This document shows positions 1 to 11,280 of a stretch of DNA of 64,000 nucleotides, piece after piece. Location: contig OZ023209.1 of NCBI GenBank assembly GCA_963995525.1, positions 31,927,295 to 31,991,294 on the forward strand, in the 5' to 3' direction. The translations under genes and the position numbers were made by a program. Under the pieces are notes generated by a model that made no database searches, had not been told where the DNA came from, and worked only from the letters and a program-made list of their open reading frames with translations. The stretch comes from Escarpia spicata. Taxonomy: Eukaryota > Annelida > Polychaeta > Sabellida > Siboglinidae. Each line of letters starts with the position of its first letter. Positions within the stretch are counted from its first letter, which is position 1.

Positions 1-394
1 ACTCTCTTGCAATATATATATGTGTGTTTAATTGAATAATTACAATCTGTGATAGTATGCTTACCATTTTATAATGTTTACCATTTTATAATGTATTTAC
101 TCTGACCCCATGTGTTAGCCTGATTGTTTACAGTACTACTTGTATGATATACATTCTCCTCTTGTGGTTTACCTGTTTACTTATTTACTTATCTATTGTG
201 GTTTACTTATCTATGTGTATGTTATTGTTATATCCTATTGTGCATGTGATATGAATATTATGTGATAACCTCGCACTTAATATTTATCTTAACCTTGTAT
301 ACATACGTATGTAGGATTTTATATGAACAAGCCTAATGGGAATTTTCTGTAACCCAACAGACAATAAAGTTATTGTATTGTATTGTATTGTATC
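1..394 (+). repeat. 3' end of a decayed LINE with a TATTG tail
   Basis: AT-rich non-coding sequence ends in an ACAATAAAGT-type terminus followed by tandem TATTG units at 371-392. This layout, with a short AATAAA-containing end and a simple-repeat tail, is typical of non-LTR retrotransposon 3' ends. No open frame is seen in 1-394. Confidence 0.5.
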
Positions 395-1010
395 AATTGG
401 ATTTAGTAAAGATCATTCGACTACAATAGCGATTATTGGAATAATGAAAAACATTATAAATTCTCTTGAAAATGGCGAATTAGTTGTTGGGGTATACCTT
501 GAACTAGGTAAGGCTTTTGACACCGTTAATCATATCATATGTTGTTGTATAAGCTGGGTCATTATGGAATAAGAGGTCATGTATGTACATTGTTTAGACA
601 TTATTTAAGAGATAGACAGCAATGTGTTTGCATTAATGGCACAGTTTCAGAATATGCTCATATTCAAACTGGCGTCCCGCAGGACTCCATCTTAGGGTCA
701 GTATTATTTATATTATTTATTAATGATATACCGAGTGCTGTGGATCGTGTATCTTTGCATTTGTTTGCTGATGATACTAACTTGTTCATTAGTGGAATGG
801 GTGCCAATGATACTGTGTACACTGTATACGGCTATGGAGAAGTTAGAATCGCTTAGTGTCTGGTTCCGATACAATCAACTAACTCTGAACCTGAGTAAGA
901 CATGTTATACAATTTTCGGTAGACATATGGAACGTGAAGTCGTGCCATTGTTGTTGCAGGGCAAACGCATTGAACGGGTTAACTCAGCCAAATATCTGGA
1001 TATATGGTAA
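395..1010 (+). pseudogene. Broken reverse transcriptase fragment (non-LTR retrotransposon)
   Basis: Three successive frames together give an RT palm domain. Around 440-535 lies a motif A-like GKAFDTVNH. Between 539 and 810 lie YKLGHYGIRG, GVPQDSILGS, FILFINDI and the catalytic-type FADDTN (motif C region). Between 830 and 1010 lie LTLNLSKTCYTIF and AKYLDIW (thumb region). At least two frameshifts separate these blocks and the endonuclease part is absent. It is therefore a 5'-truncated, dead LINE copy of the Jockey/CR1/L2 type. It directly follows another LINE's 3' tail. Confidence 0.88.
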
Positions 1011-1596
1011 ACGGGCAAAACCCCACTGAACAAAACCTCACTCGGACATAACCATTTCTAGCTTTAATTTACGGAAGTCTTTAACCTGAAGCTATTGCAA
1101 TTGAATGCACTGTATTTTTACAAGTACTTTTTACGTTTTTGTTAAGTAGTTCGGTCTATCTGAAGGATTGAAAAGAAATGACTACAGTGAAAATTACTGT
1201 ATATTTATTCTTATTTTGTATAAAGCTTCATAACACGAAACATGATTGATGATACTTGTGATGGTTGTTGGTTTATAAGTATAAAGGGGATGATAAGCAC
1301 AGGCACTCACATGCCTGTCAGTTGAGAGTTGAAGCCATGAGTCAATTACATGGGATAAACTAACACTATCTGATGCTTTGATCAGTTGTAGTGGCTTCAG
1401 ATGTTCAGAAACCACCAGTTCACTTGTATTGTCCACTTTTGTGATAGACATAATTGCCTTGGCTTAAGATAATGCTGAATAGTAGTCAGTTGAAAATTGC
1501 AATCTGTTCAGAACCTCAGAACCTGGCACTGCAGACAAGCAATCATATTGTCAGTCATATCTACAAGACTGCAGAGTACAGAGTCTTACTACAGAT
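1011..1596. other. Non-coding stretch, nothing recognised
   Basis: No exon, RNA gene or clear repeat was recognised. An open frame on the minus strand (1194-1451) matches no family I know and has no convincing splice context. Confidence 0.4.
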
Positions 1597-1728
1597 ATGG
1601 CGAACAAATCAGCAGCATTTGTTGTTCCAAACAACGTACAAGGCAACTACAAAGCCCAGTGTAAACCTTGCGACATGAAGATTTCCTCCAGCTCTGGGGT
1701 AACAACAAACTTGTTGAACCACATGAAG
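1597..1728 (+). CDS. BED-type zinc finger exon (hAT transposase-like)
   Basis: A 44-codon exon starts at ATG and ends in AAG before a consensus donor GTAAGG. It reads MANKSAAFVV, then NYKAQCKPCDMKIS, then TTNLLNHMK. The CxxC pair followed by NLLNHMK matches the BED finger, a DNA-binding domain found at the N-terminus of hAT transposases and in ZBED genes derived from them. The finger's last zinc ligand would lie in the next exon. No catalytic RNase H-like domain follows. A hAT-like terminus lies at 2796-2952. Probably the first exon of a decayed hAT element; a domesticated ZBED gene is possible. Confidence 0.6.
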
Positions 1729-2795
1729 GTAAGGTTATGTAATAATTATTGTAAATATGCACTTTTATATAATGTGTGTTTGTACTACACCAGTATGCTA
1801 TATATTAAGAATATGGTCTATTATCGCCGATATATGTTCTGAAGTACTTGTAGGCGTTGTAGTCTAATGGTATTGTAGGGCTGGTATTATAGAATAAAGT
1901 CACAGGAAAATAATTCACGGAAAAAGCCACAGGAAAAAAGTCACAGGGAAGAGAAAAGACTCTTTAAATATCAAACAATATATAATCCTCGTACAAACAA
2001 CATGTGAAGGATGGAACAACAAATTATATAGTGTATATATATACATAATATATTATATATATATATATATATACATAATGTTATAAAATATATAAATGAA
2101 ATTTTGAATTTTTACAAAGGGCAAATCCTACTAACCACATGTAACTAACTATCTAGACAGCTGACCTTTTAATTAGGGAAATGTGGGCTGAAATGTACGC
2201 TTGAGTAAATAAGAGTTATATTCAAGTGGCAGAGGCTTCCCATCCAACACAAAGGGAATTAGCAGGCAGGTGTCCTTAAGTGGCATTGTGTGTAAATAAA
2301 TGTGCCCTCTGAGAAAGGCAATGAGATTAGATCTGACTGATCTGAATTTGGACTTAATGTTTGTTGGCAGAAACTTAGCACTTGGCAGAAGAAAAAGAAT
2401 AGTGAGTTTAGTTGCAGTTATTTCAGAGAAATTTGTAAGTGTGGTTAAAGTCAGGCCTGGGGTCAATCACTTCGCAATGTAATCTATTACTATTATTTAG
2501 TTTCCTTCCTATCACTGTTACTATTACTACTACATACTGAATGGAATATATTGCATATTTTTCAATACTATATAGGAATGAAAGACAAAAGCCGTGTTAC
2601 TGCCACTTAACTTGGTGGATTATAATCAGTGTAATTAAACCATAATGCTCTACTGCTGTTTAATGGACAGTTAATTATTAGCACAACTACAAATACATCA
2701 GGATGTAAATAATAAATACATGCATAATACTGCTGCTTTTGTGTTTAACTCGCTTTGACTTTCACCATTATGAAACATAAACGTAGCGTTCATAT
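1729..2795. other. Intergenic stretch with TA repeats; no gene seen
   Basis: Contains a TA-rich microsatellite (about 2030-2090) and a short GGCCTGGGGTCAATCAC block near 2455 that resembles another hAT-type terminus. The open frames on both strands at 2173-2482 resemble no known family. Confidence 0.35.
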
Positions 2796-2952
2796 GTACT
2801 TGACTGTACTTGACTAAAATGTTCAAAGTACTTGGTACTTGTACTTGCATTTTTACAAAGTACTTGTACTTGCCTATAATTTTAGATGAGTACTTGTACT
2901 TGACAAAATTGAAAATACTTGTACTTGTATTCAAGTACTTGACCCATCCCTG
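2796..2952. repeat. Terminal region of a hAT-type DNA transposon
   Basis: Many close copies of GTACTTGTACTTG are followed by an end reading GACCCATCCCTG (2941-2952), which on the other strand is CAGGGATGGGTC. A CAGGG(A/G)TGGG terminus followed by repeated AAGTACTTG subterminal motifs is characteristic of hAT elements. The element would extend leftward, towards the BED exon. The opposite terminus was not found. Confidence 0.55.
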
Positions 2953-3716
2953 GTGGAAGTACACTACACGAGTTTGATTTAATTGGCTACCAGCTCGATA
3001 AGTTATACTTCTCTGGTAGCCACCTCATCTGTGTTACATTGCTCTTGAATTGTGTTGTATATTATTTGGATGAGGAAATAAATTTACTTACTTACATACA
3101 TAGCGTGCATGACAATTTAAGCATTCACAGCTTCCTTCATATGTTGTGGTTTCCATTTAGTTACTTATAAGGATATATGTCTCCTGGATTCTTACGTAGC
3201 AAACAATTATGAATGCAATATGAACTATTGAAAACGGGATGTAGTATGGAATAGTGAATGGCAGTGTATGTGTAACGTGACACCTACTTAAGTGAATGAC
3301 ATACACACGCGCACGCACTCGCACACGTACCCGTCCACACGCACGAACATCCGAATTTAAAGAATTATGCATCACTTATTAAAGGGATGCAGTATATTCC
3401 TCTCCACTGAATTGGCCAACGTAGTAATTTATAAAAAGAAGTCTGCTGTGTTGAACGTAGGGAAATGGGAAATTGTCGAACATCAAAAGATATTGCGGTT
3501 TGGCTCAACCCGCCTCGGCATTATTGTCAATAAATTAAGCTTGTTTTGAAAACTAAACACAACTGGGGACACTATGCCTTAAATATTGTTATTATTGTCT
3601 TACGTACATTATATTAATAAATTATTAAAACATTAGGAAGATACTGCCTCCTTTTAATAGGTAAGCTATAGGGTCGTTCCATTGACCAGAAGGACATGCA
3701 GAAGGGTGCCATCTAC
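2953..3716. other. Intergenic; includes a retroelement 3' tail
   Basis: At about 3075-3105 a GGAAATAAA end is followed by TTAC units, the look of a LINE or SINE 3' tail on the plus strand. Alternating CA/CG-rich sequence lies at 3300-3350. The remaining cathepsin B exons would be expected further left on the minus strand, but none was found here. Confidence 0.4.
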
Positions 3717-3864
3717 CGTAGTGCTTGTCCTTGCTATAGGAGGCGCCGTAGCCTGGCTGACACTTCGTCTTGCACGGCGGGGTCGGGGCGATGTCGCCAG
3801 TACACGGCGACTTCGGGCCCGGCACGTGGTGTTCGCACGGCTTGATGGCGTACGAGCTGCACCA
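3717..3864 (-). CDS. Cathepsin B-like exon 5: occluding loop
   Basis: Intact 148-nt exon with acceptor GTGTGCAG. It reads WCSSYAIKPCEHHVPG, then SPCTGDIAPTPPCKTKCQPG and YSKDKHYG. The PCEHH block supplies the two occluding-loop His residues that give cathepsin B its dipeptidyl-carboxypeptidase activity. It ends in phase 1 before GTAGAT. No following exon is visible. Confidence 0.88.
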
Positions 3865-4200
3865 CTGCACACAGAGAGGTGGTTGGTGAAGGCACTCATG
3901 CATGGGAAGGAGCGGGAGAGGATGCGGGAGAGGGAGAGGAATCGACAGGGAGAAGGAGAGGGAGGGCCGGGGAGAAGGACAGGGGGAGAGAGAGAGAGAT
4001 AGAGAGAGAGAAAGAAAGAGAGCGTGAGGGGAGGAAGGGAGAGAAGGAAGGAGGGAGGGGTGGTGGGAGGGAGGGACACGAAAACAGTCTAACATACAAA
4101 CAGAGATAGCCACAGACATACAGATACAGACAGGGGCTGACAGGGACAAACAGGGACATACAGGGGCAAACAGAAGTTGACAGGGACAGATAGGGACATT

Positions 4201-4334
4201 CAGGGAGGGAGGGAGGGAGGGAGGGTGGGTGGGTGGGTGGGAGGGAGGGAGGGAGGGAGGGAGGGAGGGAGGGAGGGAGGGAGGGAGGGAGGGAGGGAGG
4301 GAGGGAGGGAGGGAGGGAGGGAGGGAGGGAGGTA
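4201..4334. repeat. (GGGA)n microsatellite in a cathepsin intron
   Basis: Nearly pure GGGA/GGGT units. Related purine-rich sequence runs from about 3900 to 4080. Confidence 0.95.
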
Positions 4335-4490
4335 TAGACAGACAGACAGGCAGACAGGCAAACATACATATTTATATTTACAGACGGACGTATATAAAGA
4401 CATACAAACAGACATATAATATATAAGGGAGCATGGCATCTTAGTCCAGTTTAAGTTATATATCTATGATCACAACGACATATCCCTTAC

Positions 4491-4575
4491 CTGTTTGCTA
4501 CCGTAGGCACCTCCGGTCACGAGTCCGTAGTAATGGTAGTACATCCACGCGAAAGCTGGGTTACCGCCTTGACAA
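4491..4575 (-). CDS. Cathepsin B-like exon 4
   Basis: Intact 85-nt exon with acceptor TTTCAG and donor GTAAGG. It completes the split Ser codon and reads CQGGNPAFAWMYYHYYG, then LVTGGAYGSKQ. It corresponds to the CNGGYP...GLVSGG segment of cathepsin B and ends in phase 0. Confidence 0.85.
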
Positions 4576-4839
4576 CTGAAACACACACGACACAATGCAA
4601 CATAGTCAATTCTTGTTGTTGATGATGATGATGATGACGATGTTGAGGTTACTTTTAATTAAACTAATAGACAAAATGTAAGATATTGATTTATCAACAT
4701 ATTGTAAATATGCGATGTTAATATTTAATTCGAAGAAACGATGTTACGAATTACCGACACGATGGTGTGCTGCGACGGAACGAGGTTCGCGAAAACTTCC
4801 ACATTCAGCTCAGATTTACTTACATCCTATTTACATCCT

Positions 4840-4865
4840 CCCCCCCCCCCCCCCCCCCCCCCCCC
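4840..4865. repeat. Poly-C run of 26 bases
   Basis: Uninterrupted C homopolymer in the intron between cathepsin exons 3 and 4. Its length in the assembly may be unreliable. Confidence 0.95.
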
Positions 4866-4991
4866 GTTCCGAGCCTGTGAATCTTATACTGCACTGCACC
4901 GTCACATCGTCACAAAAGAGACCTCGATCGTAACAACAGATGGCACACGTGCGTGTGTGCCAGTGTGTTTGTCGGCCGTGTTGTACGGTAC

Positions 4992-5101
4992 CTGCCACAC
5001 GCAGCAGGTGAGGAGGTCCTCGGCCCGAGATACGCGCCCTGCAGTTTGCCGCCGGTAGCGATACAGATACGGTCGGACATCGCCTCGACAGCGCCGAACG
5101 C
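4992..5101 (-). CDS. Cathepsin B-like exon 3 with three +1 G insertions
   Basis: The exon begins AFGAVEAMSDRICIATGGKLQ and ends CG(S) in phase 2, matching exon 4. Between these ends the expected AEDLLTCC is readable only in another frame. The shift is explained by three extra G bases: after KLQ, before AED, and after the TCC codons. Their net effect is +3, so the exon stays open, but about 15 residues are read wrongly. Confidence 0.8.
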
Positions 5102-5937
5102 CTGAAACACGACAAGCAGTTGTCATTTTGTAGCCCAGCTAACGAGGTGTTTCTCGCAATGTCTCGGTAATCAAAGCAGAACAATGCGTCGAGTATAAGT
5201 CCACAATGCACGTATACGCGTACACAGGCACACGCGCACACGCGAATGCACACACATACAGTTATTCATCCTAGCCGACACATGCATCTCAACCAATAAA
5301 CGACGACTTTTATCATTACAAACAGACGAAAACAATCTACCTTACCATGTGCGGTATTGTATTATATGTTTTCAGTTTTAGACATGTTACATGTTACTAA
5401 CGCATTTATATCTGTCTAATCTATAGAGTGGGGAGACTGGCAAACGAAAGAGCTGTCTACAGACGAATCCATCAAGGCTGTAACGTCCGGAAATGGATAA
5501 GCAAACCCAACAACAAGTTTGTATCCACCCATAGAGCATGTTTCCATGTTTCCCGCGTACATATAGCAATTACGTGAGTAAAAAACTCCAACTCTCTTTG
5601 TGTACTTTGAAATGTAATATTATCGCCAATTGGTAGATTCAGACGTCAATGGTTCAGAAAAACGAACGAACTTAGAAAGTGGCTAGTGGACTTCGGCGCC
5701 TGAGAGGAAATGCAACCACATTGCCCCATAGTTAAATATCTATAATAGATTTCATCTTTTATGTGTACACCCTCTTTGCAATACCGTATCATAGGTGCCT
5801 ATCTATATCGTGAAATTGTGTTTGTTTCATCATATAACCATAGTTGTCGAGTGTACAGTAGTTGCTGCAACTCCAGCCAGGCTACCGACGCGCCTACAGT
5901 GACAACGTTGCCCTCGGTGCTGGTTAGTGTCACGTAC

Positions 5938-6149
5938 CCAACAGGAACCGCAGTTGCCCTGTCTCGGATCTCGCTGACCGTCGGACACTTGGGCCAGGCG
6001 ACACGAGCGTCGAAGTTCTCTGGCACGACGACGTCCTCGCTGTGCTCCACGCGCGGCAGTATCTTCACGGTCTCCTTGACCGTCTCCAAGTCGACCCCGC
6101 ACAGACCCCGGACGTAACTGAGGGGAACACCCTTGAAGTTACGCCCTGC
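5938..6149 (-). CDS. Cathepsin B-like exon 2: propeptide end and catalytic Cys
   Basis: The 212-nt exon starts in phase 0 (AGRNFKGVPLSYVRGLCG), passes through VPENFDARVAWPKCPTVSE and should end IRDQGNCGSCW. A single missing base in the Gln codon of that last block shifts the frame just before the catalytic Cys (near 5961). With 213 nt it would be exactly 71 codons and join exon 3 (AFGAVEAM) in phase 0. Confidence 0.82.
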
Positions 6150-6247
6150 CTGTCGTACACACGTACATCGTATATCACGTACATGTCACATCCGCGAAAC
6201 AACAGGCTGCATGAGTTATGGATGAGAGTGTGATTAAGATATAGGTT

Positions 6248-6601
6248 AAATGATTGATTGAGTAATTGATTGATTGATTGATTGATTGATTGCGTGAGTG
6301 AGTGAGTGAGTGAGTGAGTGAGTGATTGATGAGTTGAGTGAGTGAGTGAGTGAGTGAGTGAGTGAGTGAGTGAGTGAGTGAGTGAGTGAGTGAGTGAGTG
6401 AGTGAGTGAGAGTGAGTGAGTGAGTGAGTGAGTGAGTGAGTGAGTGAGTGAGTGAGTGAGTCAGCGATTGAGTGTGTGTGAGTGAGTGAGTGAGTGAGTG
6501 AGTGAGTGAGTGAGTGAGTGAGTGAGTGAGTGAGTGAGTGAGTGAGTGAGTGAGTGAGTGAGTGAGTGAGTGAGTGAGTGAGTGAGTGAGTGAGTGAGTG
6601 T
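6248..6601. repeat. (GATT)n / (GAGT)n microsatellite
   Basis: GATT units pass into about 75 near-perfect GAGT units, interrupted near 6322, 6411 and 6460. It lies in the intron between cathepsin exons 1 and 2. Open frames across it are artefacts. Confidence 0.95.
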
Positions 6602-6839
6602 GTCAAACTCAGTGTAGTGTTATATATACACATATATAGATATTTCACACATTTGATAGTTTTTGAAATGCTGGTGCTCAGAATAGGGATAATCACACCA
6701 AGGTGCAACATTTATAATATACGCACATACGAATGCACACATGCTCGCACGCAAACGCGAATACACACATGCACACACACAGGCGCACACACGCACACGC
6801 GCACACGCGCACCACGCGCACACACGCACTCGCACACAC

Positions 6840-6998
6840 CTTCCACGTGGTCTTGGCGTGGTTGTTTATGTGGTCGGCCATTTCCTGAGACAGTGGTTCC
6901 GGACCTCGCATTTCGTCACCAGCTAGGGCTGCCTGCGCCAGAGCGAGACTCAGCAGAGTAAGTAGAGCCACATCGTCTACTTGGTCTAGTTTCAGTGG
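6840..6998 (-). CDS. Cathepsin B-like exon 1: leader and propeptide
   Basis: The acceptor TTTCAG precedes 6998 and the donor GTGTGTG follows 6840, ending in phase 0. The frame gives a hydrophobic leader (ALLTLLSLALAQAALA), then PLSQEMADHINNHAKTTWK, which matches the cathepsin B propeptide. The natural start would be the ATG at 6973 (MWLYLL), but from there the frame meets TGA after seven codons. One base appears to be missing in the leader, or the true start exon lies upstream. Confidence 0.7.
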
Positions 6999-8012
6999 CT
7001 GAAACAACAATAAATAGAATATAATATTGTAGATCATGACTTATCCGCATTATAAAACGACTACCCATGCTGATACTCAATCCACTCGACGTTCAAAAGA
7101 ATAGGATTTTCAGAACGAGTCAACCACGTGTTATCTCGGAGGTAATATTATGCAATTGAATAAAAAGCGGGAGATTGATCAAGCAAAGTAAATGGTGTTA
7201 CTTTTCCATTGCCCATATCTAGAGTTACAACAGTATGCACTTTAAGAAAACAGACTCTATAGAACAAAACTGTCTATATGCTAATTATAATTCATCTGTC
7301 TGTCCACTCAGGGTATATTGTGTAACATAATATGCAGGTTTTGGCAGAGATAAGTAAAATGTGTGTGGCTTGTTAGCATAATGCCATTACTAACAAAAAT
7401 AAACGTAGAGAAAAAGATATGAAAAAGTTATCATTATTACTGGAAGTGGACAGCTACTATCCTAACCCATTTTGAAGACATCATGACATTGAGAACATGG
7501 ATAAGTAGATAAGAATTCAGAGAAGGTAACTATCATGATTAGCGACATCACACAAAGACACGAGCCCTGATATTTTGTTTCTGTCGGTCTGTGATGATGT
7601 GTTTTGGTCGGATGCAGAATCTAGTCGGTGGTGTTTACCCAGATAAACTCAAAGGTTATGTACAAATGTTCTCCAAGAACGTGCATTATTTGTTACACGA
7701 AAATCGAATGTGTTGTAACAATGGAAAATATCCGGTCAAAATCACGGGACTGACTACAATAGATATTCAGTACAGGGGTATATATTATATGACATTAGAT
7801 TGGTGCAAAATCGCATTTTTGTTAAATCGCCTAACACGCATGAGAAACCAATCCGCAAGAATTTTGCAGTGTAATGCGATATATATACAATTCAATTGTG
7901 AGTTTAAATTAGTCAACGACTTGTAGATATACTTATGTAAACCCAACGTTTTTTACCGTTAACTTACTATAATCCAGATATACAATTTGTTAATCGAGGC
8001 GAACATTATTGT
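6999..8012. other. Upstream of cathepsin B; nothing recognised
   Basis: Should contain the cathepsin promoter, but no element can be called from sequence alone. A 111-codon open frame at 7591-7926 resembles no known family. Confidence 0.4.
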
Positions 8013-8212
8013 NNNNNNNNNNNNNNNNNNNNNNNNNNNNNNNNNNNNNNNNNNNNNNNNNNNNNNNNNNNNNNNNNNNNNNNNNNNNNNNNNNNNNNNN
8101 NNNNNNNNNNNNNNNNNNNNNNNNNNNNNNNNNNNNNNNNNNNNNNNNNNNNNNNNNNNNNNNNNNNNNNNNNNNNNNNNNNNNNNNNNNNNNNNNNNNN
8201 NNNNNNNNNNNN
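8013..8212. other. Assembly gap, 200 N
   Basis: Exactly 200 N. A round number is a conventional scaffolding spacer, so the real distance is unknown and the two sides may be inferred neighbours only. Confidence 0.98.
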
Positions 8213-9210
8213 GATTAAAACATAAACTCTAAATGTCGCATGTCAGTCACAAAGACCAATGTTGTTTGGTAAGATGTACAATAGGCCTACAAAAGCGACC
8301 CGAGTTCTTACCAGAATGCGGTCGATTGATGTCTTCAGGGCTGACCAGAACTGTCCGCACAACTTGAACGTATGACAGGAGACAGGGGGATTTGTAGTTT
8401 TTATTAAATAGTCGTCCGTTGTCCAATGAACGGACAACACCGGTCAGTGATTCCGGATTATGATGATATGTTATCGATGATACGACGTCGTGTGACATGA
8501 TAAAACTGGCACGCGTTCGTGAAGTAACAAGGTCGCGTCTGTTGTTTAAACAAGTCAATCCTTCTGAAGTGCTTACGTCGGTACCTGGGTTGAACGTCTT
8601 GATAATCGCTGTGAGCTGAGTTTGCTCGCGGTCGAGTTAAATGTGTAATGTATCAAGCAGCTCCTGTGGAAATAGTAAACTAACATATGTTTTCAATGTG
8701 TTTGTTCTTAACACAGCTTTCAACACTAACTGTCATAATAATTATTGATAACACATCTATTGTGCGGTCCGGATCTATGTAGGTATTTCCAACGAATCAT
8801 TGTCTTCTTTCTAAGCTACTGTGTTTATCAATAAGTATAAGGATATATGTAATGTTGCGTTTGTGTTAACTATATAATTGATTTAAAAAACAAGTACCAA
8901 ATAATCACCAACGATACTTTACTACGTCTGTCGGCCAGTGTTATACATAATTGGCGCGATGGACACATTGAGTGGGTAGCCATGTCTTGCTTGAAGCAAA
9001 CGACATCATGGTTCGGATTTACGCTTCACAAATGATGGGCTAGTCGTTTCATTAGCTGCCTGGGTGTAGTCCATTTGTCGTTTCATGAACCAAGAAATGT
9101 TCTATCCTATGAACTTTTTGTGTTGATTTGCACTCATATGGGGTGCTAGAACAAATTCAGCGAGGAGAAGTACTTCAGCACGTGCCCTAAGGCCAGCTGC
9201 TTGAAATAAA
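8213..9210. other. Non-coding stretch, nothing recognised
   Basis: No exon or repeat family was recognised on either strand. Confidence 0.4.
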
Positions 9211-9540
<330 letters not shown>

Positions 9541-9543
9541 CGC

Positions 9544-10540
9544 TCATACTGGTGGACGAGAGTGTGAGGAGAAGGAGTTGTCCACCCTGTGCCGGCCAGT
9601 TGGATGGAGGCGAGCTGTGTCCAGATACTGCTCATTCTGCTTAAATGTTGATAGAAATCGCTTCAAGAGCGCCGCTTGTACGCCCCAATAGGACAGCATG
9701 GCTTTCACCCAGGACTTCTCATTAAAGATACCTGTCAGCCCGCGACATGCTGCGGCCACGTACACTTCAAACGCTGAACTTTTCATCAGCTTCGTGTTGC
9801 AGCCGATGAACGACTGTATAATATGCAGCCCACCAGGATGCGCGATTACGTTCTGAAACTGCACTGGCTGGTACCAGCGCACCTATTTGGTTACTACAAA
9901 CAACTGCATGTCAATGGAAATATGAACGTATGTCATCCCCATGTCAAGCAGTGCCTCTGCATGTACGTAAGTGTTGTGAGGATGGTGTCTGGGTGAGAGG
10001 TGGCGCGTCAATCAAAAGACCAAACACATAGGTGCTCACAGGTTTGAGTACGCCTGGCTCCTGGCTAGCTGATTGTTGAAGCCATTTCACTCCATTGCAT
10101 CTTGCCCCTGGCTCAGGTTGTTGAGCCACTTTGTGTCCTTCTCTTGGATAGCCATCAGACTGGCCTGTCGAGCACATGCATGCCTCGGTGTAGCTGATCC
10201 CGGTGGTCTTGCCAGTGGGCAACCGCAGGGGGCATCACCTTCTTAGGGCCAGTATAGTGCATAAGTGGGACGGCCTATTATTGTCCCACAGACTTGGCCT
10301 CCTTGGATGGGGTAAGACCACATTAAGGATTCGACCGCCATTACCGAAAGAGTGCCCCTTGAAAATACCGTTTTGGTGTCACGTGTGAATTTGTTCGAGC
10401 ACTTTGGCATGGCACATGTCAGTCCAGTGAATACTGAGTGTACTACTACATTAGATCTTTCACGAGGTAGCAATAAACATACGCTAGTCGCTCGCGTATT
10501 CGCAAAGTGGCTATTTTGCAGAACGCACCAATATTTCAAA
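9544..10540 (-). pseudogene. Degenerate copy of a repeated, uncharacterised invertebrate protein family
   Basis: Read from 10540 downward the minus strand gives, with several frameshifts and stops, GRPTYALYW, then GVLKPVSTYVFGLLIDAPP, an HPDT-like block, a short DMQLF-like block, and HPGGLHIIQSFIGCNTKLMK followed by GIFNEKSWVKAMLSYWG. From memory, the order YVFG-LLDAPP, Q-L-, HPGG-H--MSFLGC-G-LM-GSG matches a family of unknown function that is highly repeated in coral, mollusc and lancelet gene sets and is probably carried by mobile elements. That assignment needs a protein search. The breaks show this copy is dead. Confidence 0.5.
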
Positions 10541-11280
10541 ATCCGTCACCAGAATTGGGGCGAAATTGAGGGGTGTCAGGTTTGGGTGGATTTTTCTGAA
10601 AACTGAGGTATGAGAATTTTACGAGTTTACCAACAGCACTTGTGTCAATGGAGGTGAAATATGCTGTGAAAATTTCAAGAAAATTGTTAGTCAAATTTAG
10701 CAGGAAATGAAGGAAACGTTATAATGGCGGCCTATGTAAAATTTAAATGTGGTCTTTCCCCGGATGTGAGGCGAGGGATTATGAGAGTATTGGTGTCATT
10801 TGTGTATATTGATTATTTAGTGTATCTGCTGTGTGCTAGGGATGTTTATGATATGTTTCTATTTGAAGTTTTTGTTAATGATGGCTGTTTAGAAAATATC
10901 AGTTCCCATTCATTGTCCACCGAGAAGTCAAATTTGACCTTCATCTCCTGACATACAGCATCTGATCTTTACCTTGAAACTGAAAAAATTACATCAGAAT
11001 GGAGTTTGCGCACCCAAACACCCCTTGAAAGAGGTATTATACATCATTCTAGGACAAGTGGTTCAAAGTGAAATTTTCAAGATATCGACCAGTGGCCATC
11101 AAGGATTTATGCAAATTACCAGAGTTGCCCAAAGTTGCTTTTGGGACAACCAAGCTGAATTTGTTGTAGGATCCCCTTATGAGTACAAATCAAAAAAAAG
11201 TGATAGAACATTTCTAGGTTGGCTACTGTCAGGGTTAGTGGCAAGGTGGTGGGAGAAAAGCAGACCAGTCTAAAGAATCT
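10541..11280. other. Non-coding stretch, nothing recognised
   Basis: Two open frames (10724-10951 plus, 10974-11273 plus) resemble no known family and lack exon signals. Confidence 0.35.

Larger units (their letters stand above)
3717..6998 (-). pseudogene. Cathepsin B-like cysteine protease, 5' five exons, frame-broken
   Basis: Papain-family (C1A) lysosomal endopeptidase, normally made as a secreted pre-pro-enzyme. In gene order the exons are 6998-6840, 6149-5938, 5101-4992, 4575-4491 and 3864-3717, all with AG/GT borders and matching phases. They give a hydrophobic leader, a propeptide (PLSQEMADHINNHAKTTWK), FDARVAWPKCPTVSEIRD, the active-site block GNCGSCW, AFGAVEAMSDRICIA, AEDLLTCC, CQGGNP, GLVTGG, and the occluding-loop block PCEHHVPG, which is diagnostic of cathepsin B. 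The His/Asn half of the enzyme lies outside the window or is lost. Exon 2 lacks one base just before GNCGSCW. Exon 3 carries three extra G, each one base. The start ATG at 6973 is out of frame with the leader. Either a recent pseudogene or a consensus-error-prone contig end. Confidence 0.85.

Noticed and set aside
2173..2482. Possible exon on either strand
   Set aside because: No recognisable motif; overlapping frames on both strands and no splice-consistent borders.
3625..4369. Pro/Ser-Leu frames on the minus strand
   Set aside because: GGGA repeat translation; only 3717-3864 within it is a genuine exon.
4715..5253. Frames on both strands around 4.7-5.2 kb other than exon 3
   Set aside because: They overlap cathepsin exon 3 and the poly-C run and do not match any protein.
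6175..6711. Ser-Leu-Thr-His repeat frame on the minus strand
   Set aside because: GAGT microsatellite translation inside a cathepsin intron.
7987..8232. Frames through the N run
   Set aside because: Ns do not encode anything; artefact of the gap.
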